Source: an uncultured Clostridia bacterium (lineage in GTDB: Bacteria; Bacillota; Clostridia; Christensenellales; UBA3700). From it: a stretch of 64,000 bases of DNA. Numbering within the stretch: the first letter of the stretch is position 1; each line of letters opens with the position of its first letter. A model generated the notes under the pieces. The model had not been told where the DNA came from. It saw nothing but the letters and a program-made list of their open reading frames with translations, and did no database searches. Position numbers and translations under genes: made by a program. The stretch lies in the NCBI GenBank assembly GCA_947246685.1, contig CAMXSN010000005.1:1-64000 (forward strand). Direction: 5' to 3'. Positions 1-9,092 of the stretch are shown piece by piece.

Positions 1-84
1 CTCAAATAAATTAACTAATTAAATTTTATTGTCCAACTTTTTGGGGTCATAGCAATAATACGTCGGGCGTCTATTATTTATCTA

Positions 85-1140
85 TTATTTTATTTCCGTA
101 ACCCAGCCGAATTCATCCTCGTATCTCTCGGACTGAATTCCCGTAATCTTATCGTATAAGAAAGAAGTGATTTCACCCATCTTTCCGTCGTTGATAACCA
201 TGTCTTTTCCTCTGTAAGTGATCAAACCTACGGGAGAGATAACGGCGGCAGTGCCCGAACCGAAGCTCTCTTTCAAAAGTCCCTTATTGAAAGCGTCTAC
301 AATCTCATCCATAGAAATTCTTCTTTCGCTGATCCTATAGCCGTACTTTCTCAACACCTGAATACACGAATTTCTCGTAATACCCGGCAAGATACTGCCA
401 ACGAGCGCGGGCGTCACTACTTCGTCTCCGATTACGAAAAACATATTCATAGATCCGACTTCCTCAACGTATTTGTGCTCAGCGGCGTCAAGCCACAATG
501 CTTGGTCGTAGCCCATAGCGTTAGCAAGTTCGCCGCCCATCAAAGACGCCGCATAGTTGCCCATGCATTTTGCCTCGCCGGTGCCGCCGACGGCAGCTCT
601 GACAAACGTCTCTTCAACAAGTATCTTAGTCGGTTGAAGTCCGTTGACGTAATATGCTCCGACAGGAGAAAGAATGATAAAAAACTTATATTTCTTGCTT
701 GCGTGCACTCCGAGCACTTCGTCGTTGGCAATCAACGTCGGACGTATATAAAGCGCGGTACCCGGCTCCGTTGGTATCCAATCTTTTTCCAGTTTGATAA
801 GTTCAAAAAGAGCGTCCTTTACTTTCTGCGAATCAAAATTCGGCATACACATACGGCTTGCCGATCTGTTCATACGGCTGAAATTATCGTCAATTCTGAA
901 TACGGTAATTTTTCCTTCTTTAGTTTTATAAGCCTTAGCGCCCTCGAAAATTCCCTGAGCATAATGCAGCACGTTGGTTGCCGGAGGCATGGCAAAAGGC
1001 GCGTAAGGAACTATTTCCGGCTCATTCCATGCGCCGTTTTCAAAATCCATTACGAGCATATGGTCGGTAAAATATTTACCGAAACCGAGTTTTGTAAAAT
1101 CCGGTTTTTGCTTTGGTTGTTCCGTCAATGTTATTTTCAT
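85..1140 (-). CDS. ilvE: Branched-chain amino acid aminotransferase
   Basis: PLP-dependent class IV aminotransferase for the final step of Leu/Ile/Val synthesis and the first step of their breakdown, using 2-oxoglutarate/glutamate in the cytoplasm. The 351-residue length fits the family. The PLP-lysine segment GEAKCMGNYAASL lies near residue 190, and the N-terminal 'YAQGIFEGAKAY' and C-terminal 'GSGTAAVISPVG' blocks are typical of long BCATs. I start at the ATG at 1140 because GAGGTGG lies six bases upstream; an in-frame start at 1185 would lack a ribosome binding site and overlap the previous gene. It follows the YigZ gene by 31 bp, so it is probably the last gene of a tyrS-yigZ-ilvE transcript. 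Confidence 0.95.
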   Translation of the reverse strand: MKITLTEQPKQKPDFTKLGFGKYFTDHMLVMDFENGAWNEPEIVPYAPFAMPPATNVLHYAQGIFEGAKAYKTKEGKITVFRIDDNFSRMNRSASRMCMPNFDSQKVKDALFELIKLEKDWIPTEPGTALYIRPTLIANDEVLGVHASKKYKFFIILSPVGAYYVNGLQPTKILVEETFVRAAVGGTGEAKCMGNYAASLMGGELANAMGYDQALWLDAAEHKYVEEVGSMNMFFVIGDEVVTPALVGSILPGITRNSCIQVLRKYGYRISERRISMDEIVDAFNKGLLKESFGSGTAAVISPVGLITYRGKDMVINDGKMGEITSFLYDKITGIQSERYEDEFGWVTEIK

Positions 1141-1171
1141 ATTCCACCTCGCTTGATTCGATATCATCGAA

Positions 1172-1810
1172 TCAATTAATTTCAAATTGAAAGTATCTGC
1201 TGTCTTTAATTATAATCTCGGCTTTATTCAATGTCAAGTCGACGATTTTATCAATTGCAGATTTGCTTACTTCCTGCGGTATAGCTATTTCCGCGGTCAC
1301 TTCGTTGTCGAATTCTTCGCCTATTATCTGCGCCCCAAGTCTCAAACATATTTCTTCGGCTTTTTTATACAGACCGTATCCGAGCGTAATTTTTACTATA
1401 TCCGCCCAGACGTTTTTCACCGTTTTTGACGAATCCAACGCTTCCGCCACGCTTGACGAATATGCGCCAACAAGTCCGTTTGCTCCGAGTTTAACGCCGC
1501 CGAAATATCTTGTCACCACCGCCAACGTCATATATACCTTACGCTTTCTCAGCACTTCGAGCATAGGCATTCCCGCCGTTCCCTGCGGCTCGCCGTCGTC
1601 TCCGAATCTCTGTTCGGTCGCGCACTCGTTGGAAATAAAGGCATAGCAGTTGTGCGTAGCGTCGCTGTACTTTTTTGAAATCGTCTTGAGCTTTTTGATT
1701 GCGTCGTCATAGCTATCTATCGGTATAAGCGTAGTAATAAATTTGGATTTGGTGATAATCAACGTTCTTTCGCAAGGCTCCGCTACGCTTAAAAACCAAT
1801 CTCTGCTCAT
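1172..1810 (-). CDS. yigZ: YigZ/IMPACT family protein
   Basis: A 212-residue member of the YigZ (IMPACT, UPF0029) family, whose biochemical role is not settled; the family is related to translation-stress proteins. The signature block 'RFGDDGEPQGTAGMPML' near residue 70 and 'VVTRYFGGVKLGANGLVGAY' are seen directly, and a C-terminal DUF1949-like half follows. The ATG shares one base with the tyrS stop (TAATG), which implies translational coupling. Identity is secure, function is not. Confidence 0.9.
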   Translation of the reverse strand: MSRDWFLSVAEPCERTLIITKSKFITTLIPIDSYDDAIKKLKTISKKYSDATHNCYAFISNECATEQRFGDDGEPQGTAGMPMLEVLRKRKVYMTLAVVTRYFGGVKLGANGLVGAYSSSVAEALDSSKTVKNVWADIVKITLGYGLYKKAEEICLRLGAQIIGEEFDNEVTAEIAIPQEVSKSAIDKIVDLTLNKAEIIIKDSRYFQFEIN

Positions 1811-3027
1811 TATTCGACGCTCACTTTTACGTGCATCTTCTTGCCTTTGTGCAAAACGAATCCGTTGGATTTCTGCGCGTCGGTGAGATTGTAAGATATA
1901 TCGTCTATCTTTTCTTCGTCAACTCTTACTCCGCCGCCCGCAATCAAATTTCTGGCTTCGCTTTTCGACTTGCACGCGCCCACGGCGACCATTACGTCGA
2001 GGATGTTTACACAGTCGGCTGATATACTTTTTGTCGGCATATCGTCTCCGCCTCCGCCGAAAGCTGCCAACGCCTGTTTCTGCGCAAGTTCCGCCTGTTC
2101 TTCGCCATGAACGATCTTTGTCAATTCATACGCCAATCTTGCCTTTGCCGCGTTCATTCTTTCGTCTTGATATCTGCAAAGTTCTTCTATCTCGTCAAGC
2201 GGCAGATAAGTCAGCAATTTCATACACTTCTCCACGTCGGCGTCCGCAGTATTTCTCCAATACTGATAGAACTCGTAGGGAGAGGTCTTATTCGGATCAA
2301 GCCATACTGCGCCCTTCTGCGTCTTGCCCATCTTTTTGCCCTCGCTCGTCGTGAGCAAAGTAAACGTCATAGCGTATGCGTCGCTGCTCTTTTTCCTTCT
2401 TATGAGATCTGCTCCGGCAAGAATATTTGACCACTGATCGTCGCCGCCGCATTCCAGCTTGCAACCGTAAGTTTCAAACAAATGCAGAAAGTCATAAGCC
2501 TGCATGAGCATGTAATTAAATTCGAGAAAAGACAGCCCCTTCTCCATTCGCGACTTAAAGCATTCCGCCGTCAACATCTGATTGACGGAAAAATGAGCTC
2601 CAATATCTCTGATAAACTTTATATAGTTGAGTCCGTCGAGCCAATCGGCATTGTTGACCATCAACGCGGCGTTTTCTCCTTCAAAAGAAAAGAATTTGGA
2701 CATCTGTTGCTTAAAGCAATCGCAGTTGTGCCGTATCGTCTCGTCCGTCATCATCTGTCGCATATCCGTTCTGCCGGACGGATCGCCGATTTTACCTGTA
2801 CCGCCGCCGATAAGCACTATCGGTTTATGTCCAGCTTTTTGCATATAACTCATTACCATAAGTTGCATAAAGTGTCCGACGTGCAAGCTATCTGCCGTAG
2901 GATCGAATCCGATATAAAACGGCACGCTTTCGCTGCCGAGAAGTTTATACAGTTCCTCTTCTCGTACCACCTGCTTGATAAAGCCTCTTTCTCTCAGCAC
3001 GTCCATTATGTTTCTTGTGATTTCCAT
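1810..3027 (-). CDS. tyrS: Tyrosyl-tRNA synthetase
   Basis: Charges tRNA-Tyr in the cytoplasm. This is a class I synthetase of 405 residues. The HIGH-type motif is HVGH in '[12 protein letters not shown]' near residue 50, the tyrosine-binding block '[12 protein letters not shown]' and 'GGDDQWSNI' follow, and the KMSKS-type loop is '[13 protein letters not shown]'. The C-terminal 60 residues form an S4-like RNA-binding domain with '[15 protein letters not shown]'. The ATG has GAGGAT upstream. No T-box leader can be fitted in the 164-bp upstream gap; a simple promoter lies at 3060-3088. Confidence 0.97.
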   Translation of the reverse strand: MEITRNIMDVLRERGFIKQVVREEELYKLLGSESVPFYIGFDPTADSLHVGHFMQLMVMSYMQKAGHKPIVLIGGGTGKIGDPSGRTDMRQMMTDETIRHNCDCFKQQMSKFFSFEGENAALMVNNADWLDGLNYIKFIRDIGAHFSVNQMLTAECFKSRMEKGLSFLEFNYMLMQAYDFLHLFETYGCKLECGGDDQWSNILAGADLIRRKKSSDAYAMTFTLLTTSEGKKMGKTQKGAVWLDPNKTSPYEFYQYWRNTADADVEKCMKLLTYLPLDEIEELCRYQDERMNAAKARLAYELTKIVHGEEQAELAQKQALAAFGGGGDDMPTKSISADCVNILDVMVAVGACKSKSEARNLIAGGGVRVDEEKIDDISYNLTDAQKSNGFVLHKGKKMHVKVSVE

Positions 3028-3059
3028 TACGTTATCCTCGATTTTGTTACTTGCTAATA

Positions 3060-3088
3060 ATTATATCACCACTTTGTATCAAAGTAAA
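3060..3088 (-). promoter_or_regulatory. Promoter of the tyrS-yigZ-ilvE transcript
   Basis: On the minus strand, TTTACT (3083-3088) and TATAAT (3060-3065) are separated by exactly 17 bases and end 32 bp before the tyrS start. It faces away from the lipoprotein gene on the other strand. Confidence 0.65.
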
Positions 3089-3191
3089 TAAATAAAAACT
3101 TTTTTATAATATATTTTTGTTTGCCGCGCCGAAGGTAAATGAATATAAATATTATTTTTGCAAACGCTAATGGAGAAATACGGAGGTCAAA

Positions 3192-3884
3192 ATGAAAAAG
3201 AAAGTTTTTATATTGATAATAGCTATCATAAGTATTACCGCGGCATGTCTTGCAGGCTGCGACAAAAACAACAGTTTCAACAATTTGGACTACTATGATT
3301 TTAAGGACTTTACAAGTCTCAAAAACTTTACCGTTATCAATTCGGAAGAAAAAGATACGGTTGCCAAATACGACAACGACAGCAGCAGAATACTGTTTAT
3401 GACAGAGACCGACAGTACCGAAGGCGTCAACAACGACGTGTTCTATTATTTCTCCGCAGAAGAAAACAAAACTCTTGTCGGGGAAAACTGGCAGGAAATC
3501 AATCTTGACGACGTCGACGACTATCTGTCTTCGATAGCCGACCGTACGGGATTGAGCTATACAAAAGTGCAGGAAGCATACGTCACCGAAGTTAACGATC
3601 GCAAATATTCTATCGACGCCGACCATTTCTTCAAAGAGCTGTTCAGACAAAAATACGAAATGTATTTCGGCAAAACTTATGAAGAAAGCGAATTTACCGT
3701 GGAGTACGAAAAGCAGAAAGAAGAACTCTTCGGCAATATGGACAACTATATGATAATGCTCGACTGCACGAAGAAAAAGAAAATGACTTTGTCAATCACG
3801 AAGAACGAAGACGGCAAACAAAGCGTATCGACTTATGAATATAGCAACATCGGCGATACAAAAATAGATATTCCCAAAATGTAA
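3192..3884 (+). CDS. Lipoprotein of unknown function
   Basis: A 230-residue secreted protein with a type II signal peptide: KKK, a hydrophobic stretch, then the lipobox LAGC with Cys at residue 22. The mature part is acidic and Lys/Tyr-rich with no recognisable domain. The ATG is preceded by GGAGG. It is transcribed divergently from tyrS and is followed by a perfect 11-bp hairpin. I do not recognise the family. It may be the last host gene before the mobile region. Confidence 0.75.
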   Translation: MKKKVFILIIAIISITAACLAGCDKNNSFNNLDYYDFKDFTSLKNFTVINSEEKDTVAKYDNDSSRILFMTETDSTEGVNNDVFYYFSAEENKTLVGENWQEINLDDVDDYLSSIADRTGLSYTKVQEAYVTEVNDRKYSIDADHFFKELFRQKYEMYFGKTYEESEFTVEYEKQKEELFGNMDNYMIMLDCTKKKKMTLSITKNEDGKQSVSTYEYSNIGDTKIDIPKM

Positions 3885-3921
3885 TCTGTTAACAAAACAC
3901 ACCTTGTCAACCGTTCGTACG

Positions 3922-3948
3922 AATAGCGCAGGTATTTCCTGCGCTATT
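3922..3948. terminator. Perfect 11-bp stem-loop after the lipoprotein gene
   Basis: AATAGCGCAGG (3922-3932) pairs perfectly with CCTGCGCTATT (3938-3948) around a five-base loop. It lies 38 bp after the lipoprotein stop and about 100 bp past the end of the next gene on the opposite strand, so it may serve both. There is no long T-run. Confidence 0.6.
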
Positions 3949-4045
3949 TGACTTATTGATTTGAATATATTCAAATTATTATCTGCGCTTTGCAAATCTT
4001 GCGCCGACATTCCTTGGCGATGCTTAGAGTGCCGTTACGGAACTG

Positions 4046-4759
4046 CTATTTGATAAAATCTATATTTGCTCTTTTTGCTTGACTGCACAATTGACGAGTT
4101 GGCAAATTATAACGTTTACCGGCTTTGATAAAATACGTGCCGCATTGCCGAAACTCAAAATTCACGTCGCGTGCGATACATTGATCGCGTATGGCAAGCA
4201 CCCAAGCATAATCCAGCGGTCTGGCGTTTTTATCCGACTCTCCGCCTACTACGACCAATTCGACGTCGTCTAAATAGGCGGAAAGATCTATTTCCTCTAT
4301 CATCGGTTGGCAGATTATATTTTTGTGCTTTATGGGCAATTTATTGAAAATCGAAAGTCTGTAATTTGCTCTGTCTTGATTTTCCACAGTGCACCCTACC
4401 GTGACGTTATCGTATCCGTCGTTCCAATCGTCGGGAATACAATCTGTAAAACGTTCGATACGTTTTGTCAAAAACAAGAAGTTGAGGTCAGAACGCTCCT
4501 TAATCATTTGCCAACATTCAGATCGCCATTCGTCGGCATCTTCAATCAAAAAATCCGTGGAAAAGCAAAGATACACCGTCTGTCCCGATTTGATTTTGTA
4601 TTCGCCCGATTTATTTTTTACAATCGGCGCATAAAAATTATCTGTCTTAACAATGTTATCGGTATCTATCTTGCGTTTGAAATCGCCTTTATGGATATAA
4701 CAATACTTACATCCTTCGCTGTGTCTGTGACAACCTCGCCACGGATTCCACATTGCCAT
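4046..4759 (-). CDS. DUF5131 (phage Gp37/Gp68-like) protein
   Basis: A 237-residue protein starting 'MWNPWRGCHRHSEGCKYCY', the hallmark of the Gp37/Gp68 (DUF5131) family. The Cys-x7-Cys-x2-Cys spacing resembles a radical-SAM-type iron-sulfur site. Also present are 'FLTKRIERF' and 'VVVGGESDKNARPLDYAW', both typical. The family is found in phages and mobile elements, and its reaction is not established. The ATG has AAGGAG upstream. It stands alone between two hairpins and may be the first gene of the integrated region or host DNA. Confidence 0.8.
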   Translation of the reverse strand: MAMWNPWRGCHRHSEGCKYCYIHKGDFKRKIDTDNIVKTDNFYAPIVKNKSGEYKIKSGQTVYLCFSTDFLIEDADEWRSECWQMIKERSDLNFLFLTKRIERFTDCIPDDWNDGYDNVTVGCTVENQDRANYRLSIFNKLPIKHKNIICQPMIEEIDLSAYLDDVELVVVGGESDKNARPLDYAWVLAIRDQCIARDVNFEFRQCGTYFIKAGKRYNLPTRQLCSQAKRANIDFIK

Positions 4760-4800
4760 TTCAGTTCTCCTTATTCTTCATTTTACCAATCAGCAGGTTG

Positions 4801-4844
4801 GAGCGCAAAAACGGAAGGGATAGAGCCCTTCCGTTTTTGCGCTC
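4801..4844. terminator. 19-bp perfect stem-loop
   Basis: Bases 4801-4819 pair perfectly with 4826-4844 around a six-base loop. The stem carries A5 on one side and T5 on the other. It separates the end of the 4.9-7.2 kb cassette from the DUF5131 gene and is probably the terminator of the cassette. Confidence 0.65.
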
Positions 4845-4863
4845 GTCTTGAGCGAGCATGATG

Positions 4864-4899
4864 TGTCTTTATAGGACAAAAATACTGCCCCCACTTTTT
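4864..4899 (-). repeat. Boundary repeat, copy 1
   Basis: First of five copies of a short repeat with core TAGGACAAAAATACTG (+ strand). About 31 of 37 positions match copy 2 at 7331-7366 in the same orientation, so the two form direct repeats around the HNH-FRG-DUF6088 cassette. It starts five bases after 'AGCGAGCATG' beyond the 4801-4844 hairpin. Confidence 0.65.
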
Positions 4900-4908
4900 A
4901 GGTATACA

Positions 4909-5637
4909 CTATAAATTTGCCTTTGATAAATTTAATTTGAAATTTGTATTGTAAATAACTAAATTAAATATCAAATCATTTGACTCTAATAAAAAACCAA
5001 TTTGTATGCTCATATTATCATTAGATAAAGGTTTATAATTGTGCAAAACTGAAACTTCATACTTAATTGATTTTCTATCTTTTCTTCCTATGCGTACAAA
5101 GTGAATTAATTTCTTTAATTGCTCATCAAATTCTAAATCTAATTCTTCTGAAGCGGAACCCTCACTTTTTATGAATAGATAAACATAATATTCTATTGCA
5201 ATCTTTAATAAAAATCTCGAAATCTCATATTCATATTTTTTATCATTCAATTCAAACCCTTTTGTAAAAAACATTTTTGGCGGGGCTTCCAAAAATTTAT
5301 TTATTGCTTCGGGCAACATACCAATCATTAAACAATTCTCACCATTAACTTTTTGCCAATGAATATCGCACTTTTCTCCGCAGAAAAGTACATCACTATT
5401 AGGTATTCGACCGCGCTTACTTTCTATTAATTCATAAAATCTTAATTGTTTAAACCCATCCAAATTTAACACAGGGCTTTCTATTTCTCTGGAAAAATAA
5501 TTATTGCACTTATCACACACAATACCTTTATCTAAAATCAATTCTTCATTACCCAACGATTCTGGAATAATATGTTCAACGCTTTGAGAATTGGTGCTGT
5601 CCTGATTGCAAAATATACACTTATGTATTCTTCGCAT
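4909..5637 (-). CDS. HNH endonuclease-like protein
   Basis: A 242-residue protein whose N-terminus reads 'CIFCNQDSTNSQSVEHIIPE' and then 'VCDKCNNYFSREIE'. This is the CxxC...EHIIP...CxxC layout of HNH nucleases that use zinc-held hairpins. His in EHIIP is the expected catalytic/metal residue. The remaining 170 residues match nothing I know. The ATG has GAGGT upstream and lies 17 bp after the FRG gene, so it is the third gene of a leftward operon. An AT-rich composition distinguishes it from the flanks. A defence role is inferred from its partners. Confidence 0.75.
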   Translation of the reverse strand: MRRIHKCIFCNQDSTNSQSVEHIIPESLGNEELILDKGIVCDKCNNYFSREIESPVLNLDGFKQLRFYELIESKRGRIPNSDVLFCGEKCDIHWQKVNGENCLMIGMLPEAINKFLEAPPKMFFTKGFELNDKKYEYEISRFLLKIAIEYYVYLFIKSEGSASEELDLEFDEQLKKLIHFVRIGRKDRKSIKYEVSVLHNYKPLSNDNMSIQIGFLLESNDLIFNLVIYNTNFKLNLSKANL

Positions 5638-5654
5638 TACTTATTTGACCTCAT

Positions 5655-6590
5655 TTACTTAAATTTTGTATTTTTCAAATATTCAGCGCGGTCGGCAATA
5701 TCACAATATATCGTTGATTTATTAATACCAAGTAAATCAAGTTCGTTCAAAACTTTTTCTTTATTATTAACCTCAAAGTAATATACATCAATTCCATTAT
5801 CAAGTTGTATATCTCTATTTCCAAGCAAACCAAAAATTAGAAACAGTCCTTCTTGCTTTTTTTGTCTTTCGTTTTGTATTAATGGTCTTACTACATATCT
5901 CTTTAACAAATCTTTTGCTACCGTTTTATAATTTACAAAAGCCGATCGCTCTCTCATTACTTCACCTATTAAACGTTCAAACTGAAAACATCCATCATAA
6001 TCATTATTTTCATTTTTTGTTATGCCACCAATATACTCATTTGTCAACCGTCCTTTATACTTTTCAAACATTTTCTTATCAGCAATAAAATCGCAAATAA
6101 ACTCATAAACACTTTTTTGTTGATTAGAATTTAAATGAGAAATACACGACAAAATTAATGCCCTATCACTATCATAATTTAAGACTTCCCTCGTTTTAAA
6201 TATATAAAAATATCCTGTTTCGTTAATGTGGTCACAACAAGCAAAATATAAAGCAACGAGCGGATTACTTGTTAAATCTAATAATCTCGTCGGACACCAG
6301 TAATGTTGCATTTTTGATAATCTACTTAGATTAGATAGGCTCTCAAATTCTTGAGGAAAATTTGTAAGAATATCATAATAATAGTCATATTCTTTGCCAA
6401 CATAATCATTACGAAAAACCTTTGGCATCAATTTTGTATTCAAATAATCTTTGGGTTCTCCACGATAAAACAGATGTTCTTGGCTTTTGTCAATCCTCAA
6501 TTGTTTCTCTTGCAATTTATTAACCAATTCACCTACATTTGTAATAGTCGCAACTTTTTCTATATTTTGCCACAGAATAATTTCACTCAT
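5655..6590 (-). CDS. FRG-domain protein
   Basis: A 311-residue protein with a clear FRG domain: 'LFYRGEPKDYLNTKLMPKVF' near residue 40, then 'KMQHYWCPTRLLDLTSNPLV' and 'ALYFACCD' near residue 105. These correspond to the FRG arginine/glycine block and the QHYG-PTRLLD-SPLVALFFA block. FRG domains occur in many phage-defence and mobile-element proteins; their activity is unproven. The ATG overlaps the stop of the DUF6088-like gene by four bases (ATGA) and GGAG lies upstream. It is the presumed effector of the cassette. Confidence 0.8.
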   Translation of the reverse strand: MSEIILWQNIEKVATITNVGELVNKLQEKQLRIDKSQEHLFYRGEPKDYLNTKLMPKVFRNDYVGKEYDYYYDILTNFPQEFESLSNLSRLSKMQHYWCPTRLLDLTSNPLVALYFACCDHINETGYFYIFKTREVLNYDSDRALILSCISHLNSNQQKSVYEFICDFIADKKMFEKYKGRLTNEYIGGITKNENNDYDGCFQFERLIGEVMRERSAFVNYKTVAKDLLKRYVVRPLIQNERQKKQEGLFLIFGLLGNRDIQLDNGIDVYYFEVNNKEKVLNELDLLGINKSTIYCDIADRAEYLKNTKFK

Positions 6591-7237
6591 AGTTTTTCAC
6601 TCCTCAGATAGATTTTTTCTTGATAAATTTCCAAGCAAGTATTTACAATATCCAACCGACTCAACAATTCGCTTAATTTGTCTATTGTTGAATATTTATA
6701 TCTAATAGCGTCATTCACTTTCGTGAAATTCTTATCGCTATATGTCAACGCCAGAAGCTCAACTGTTCTTTTATATGATAAAACGTCAGCTCCTTTCATA
6801 CTATAACCGGCATCGAGTATTTCAATCAAAGATATTAAATCAACTATTTCGTCGGTAAACTCCAAATCCACACGCTTCAATAAAAAGTCGCCAATCGTCT
6901 TTTGTTTATTAGCTATAGCATTGGTATAAATCTCAACTTTTTCATCTTGATAAGCTGTAAGTCCGATATTATTAAACAACGTATAGCCTACCACCATTCC
7001 CTTGCCTTTTTGGGTATAGGCGTTTAATATATCTTTACCGTTAGTGATTTTATTTCCAACTCTATATATGCCTTTTGAAACATTATGTACTACACCCTCA
7101 TCTTCAAGGCGATTAAATATTTTAAGCAATGTTTTGTACGGGATATCTGAAAACACGCTATTTCTGACTATCGAAATATCTATTAAAGAATTAGCGTTCT
7201 TTTCGCAATATTCTCTTACTTGCTTCGTATAATTCAC
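6587..7237 (-). CDS. DUF6088 / AbiEi-type antitoxin-like regulator
   Basis: A 216-residue protein with an N-terminal winged helix ('DIPYKTLLKIFNRLEDEGVV', 'GIYRVG') followed by the block 'KGKGMVVGYTLFNNIGLTAY'. This is how DUF6088 and AbiEi-like type IV antitoxins look; such proteins autoregulate by binding operator repeats. I use the GTG at 7237 because AGGAG lies seven bases upstream and the -10 box at 7259-7264 would put an earlier start at the very 5' end of the mRNA. The expected AbiEii nucleotidyltransferase partner is missing; an FRG gene occupies its place. Confidence 0.7.
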   Translation of the reverse strand: MNYTKQVREYCEKNANSLIDISIVRNSVFSDIPYKTLLKIFNRLEDEGVVHNVSKGIYRVGNKITNGKDILNAYTQKGKGMVVGYTLFNNIGLTAYQDEKVEIYTNAIANKQKTIGDFLLKRVDLEFTDEIVDLISLIEILDAGYSMKGADVLSYKRTVELLALTYSDKNFTKVNDAIRYKYSTIDKLSELLSRLDIVNTCLEIYQEKIYLRSEKL

Positions 7238-7258
7238 ATTTACACTCCTTTCCAAATC

Positions 7259-7325
7259 ATTATAACATATTTTTTGTAGTATGAAAAGTCGACACTCTCC
7301 GTTTTACAGGAAAATGTCGACTTTT
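7259..7325 (-). promoter_or_regulatory. Cassette promoter with inverted-repeat operator
   Basis: TATAAT (minus strand, 7259-7264) lies just upstream of the regulator gene; the -35 box is weak (TTTTCA at 17 bp spacing). Upstream, an 11-bp inverted repeat AAAAGTCGACA (7284-7294) / TGTCGACTTTT (7315-7325) encloses 20 bases. It could be the operator bound by the DUF6088-like protein, or a terminator (T-run on the + side). Confidence 0.5.
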
Positions 7326-7330
7326 TTTCT

Positions 7331-7366
7331 TGTCTTTGTAGGACGAAAATACTGCCCACCTTTTTT
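7331..7366 (-). repeat. Boundary repeat, copy 2 (left end of the conjugative element)
   Basis: Contains GTAGGACGAAAATACTG on the + strand. It is a direct repeat of copy 1, and the same 17 bases plus TCTTT before them occur inverted in copy 3 at 51463-51485. It lies about 90 bp beyond the end of the last recombinase gene, where an attachment site would be expected. Confidence 0.65.
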
Positions 7367-7457
7367 GTCCATTTAGAGCCAATTTTCGTTCCCTATTGTT
7401 ACAATAACACATTATAAGAATTTTCACAAGCGTTTTGCATTAAAAAAGTCCGAGCAA

Positions 7458-9092
7458 TCACTCGGACTTTTCTTCTATCGGTTCTTCTATTGACATACCG
7501 CCTTTCAGTACAACGATTATTCTTCCGTCGGACATCACCCTTATATACTCGACAAGGCGACGCACCGTAATCTCATCATATTCGCTAAACTTTACCGTTT
7601 CATCGGATAGCGTTTCTCTTATTCGTTCAATCTCTGCACTGACCTTTTCGTTCGTTGCCAACTTTGCTTTTGTCAATTCAAGCTCTTGTCGCAACACCGT
7701 CATTTGCCTACACAACTCGCTTATCATTTGTCGGAACCGTTCGGGATCACCCTCGCTGTTTTGGCTTAATCGCACCGCCCTATCTATTTCGTCGTCAAGC
7801 TCTTTCAGTTGATTCTCTATCGAAGATATATATAAAACATCGTCATCGCCCGTAACCGCATAAGACAAATTCGTCATAATCAAATCCATAGCTTCTTGTT
7901 TGTTCTCTATAATCTTATTCAACGCGCGGCAAATAGCTTTCTTTAACTTTTCTTCGTCAATGCTAATGGAATGAAAGCAATACTGTGTTCCGTGTTCTAC
8001 TCTACTCAAACACCGCCACACTCTCCTACTCTTGCCTTTCTTCGTCCACGTCATTCTGCGGTACGGACTACCGCACTCGCCGCAAACAAGCAGTTCAGTC
8101 AATGCATATTTCCCGCTATATTTTCCTTGCTCGGTAATCGTTTTATCTGCGGTCTTTCTTTTACTTGCCCGCCGCGCAACTTCCATTTGAACCAACTTAT
8201 ATGTATCACGGTCTATGATTGCAGGATGATTGTTTGATATAAGATATTTCGCCATTTCCCCGCGATTTTTCTTGACCTTTTTTGTAATAGGGTTTTCGGT
8301 AAAAGTCTTTTGCAAAAGCAAATCGCCGCAGTACCTCTCGTTGGTAAGAATATTATGTATGATTTGCTTGCTCCACAAGCGGCTGCCTTGCGCCGTTAAA
8401 ACCTCGTTTCGCTCCAAGTATGCTTTTATTTGGTCAAGACTACTACCGTCGAGATACATTCTGTAAATCGTTTGTATATGTTCGGCATCTTCGTGGACTA
8501 TTTCGGGCTGTCCATCTGCGCCTTTTCTATATCCTAAAATATTATATCGAAAAGCGAACGTACCAGACTTCATTCGTTGCCTTATACCCCAACGCACATT
8601 TGCGCTTATATTTTCGCTCTCGGCTTGCGCCATAACGCTGTAAAAACCAATAAGCATTTCATTATCCACTTTAAGCGAATCAAGGTTTTGTTCTTCAAAA
8701 AAAACGCCTATACCTTTCGCTTTCAGCTTGCGGACATACCGCAAGCTATCAACGGTATTTCTGGCAAAACGCGCAACCGACTTTGTTACTATTAAGTCAA
8801 TCTTGCCTTTATCGCAGTCGCGTATCATCCGTAAAAAATTAGGTCGCTTCGTATCTATCGTTCCCGTTATGCCCTCGTCGGCATATATATCTACAAATCG
8901 CCACTTGGGATTTTTCGCTATCGCTTCCGAATAATGCGCAACCTGTGCTTTGTAGCTTTCAATCTGATCGTCGCTGTCGGTAGATACGCGACAATAAGCG
9001 GCTACGCGCAATAAAGCGTTCTCGTCGTTATGTTTTGAGAGTAACGGATTCGCTTCTATCTTGGTTACAATCTTTTTAGCTTGCACTTCCAT
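7458..9092 (-). CDS. Large serine recombinase 1
   Basis: A 544-residue large serine recombinase for excision/integration. The resolvase domain has the nucleophile motif 'AAYCRVSTD' (Ser near residue 36) and 'KSVARFARNTVDSL'. The Recombinase domain (PF07508-like) follows, then a zinc ribbon 'CGECGSPYRRMTW' ... 'WRCLSRVEHGTQYC' and a C-terminal coiled coil. I choose the ATG at 9092 with GGAGG six bases upstream; it overlaps the end of the previous recombinase gene by 17 bp, so the three recombinases are translated as one coupled set. Confidence 0.9.
   Translation of the reverse strand: MEVQAKKIVTKIEANPLLSKHNDENALLRVAAYCRVSTDSDDQIESYKAQVAHYSEAIAKNPKWRFVDIYADEGITGTIDTKRPNFLRMIRDCDKGKIDLIVTKSVARFARNTVDSLRYVRKLKAKGIGVFFEEQNLDSLKVDNEMLIGFYSVMAQAESENISANVRWGIRQRMKSGTFAFRYNILGYRKGADGQPEIVHEDAEHIQTIYRMYLDGSSLDQIKAYLERNEVLTAQGSRLWSKQIIHNILTNERYCGDLLLQKTFTENPITKKVKKNRGEMAKYLISNNHPAIIDRDTYKLVQMEVARRASKRKTADKTITEQGKYSGKYALTELLVCGECGSPYRRMTWTKKGKSRRVWRCLSRVEHGTQYCFHSISIDEEKLKKAICRALNKIIENKQEAMDLIMTNLSYAVTGDDDVLYISSIENQLKELDDEIDRAVRLSQNSEGDPERFRQMISELCRQMTVLRQELELTKAKLATNEKVSAEIERIRETLSDETVKFSEYDEITVRRLVEYIRVMSDGRIIVVLKGGMSIEEPIEEKSE

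Noticed and set aside
3066..3650. A 194-residue minus-strand frame across the lipoprotein gene
   Set aside because: The + strand gene has a lipobox and GGAGG; the opposite frame has neither and low-complexity sequence.
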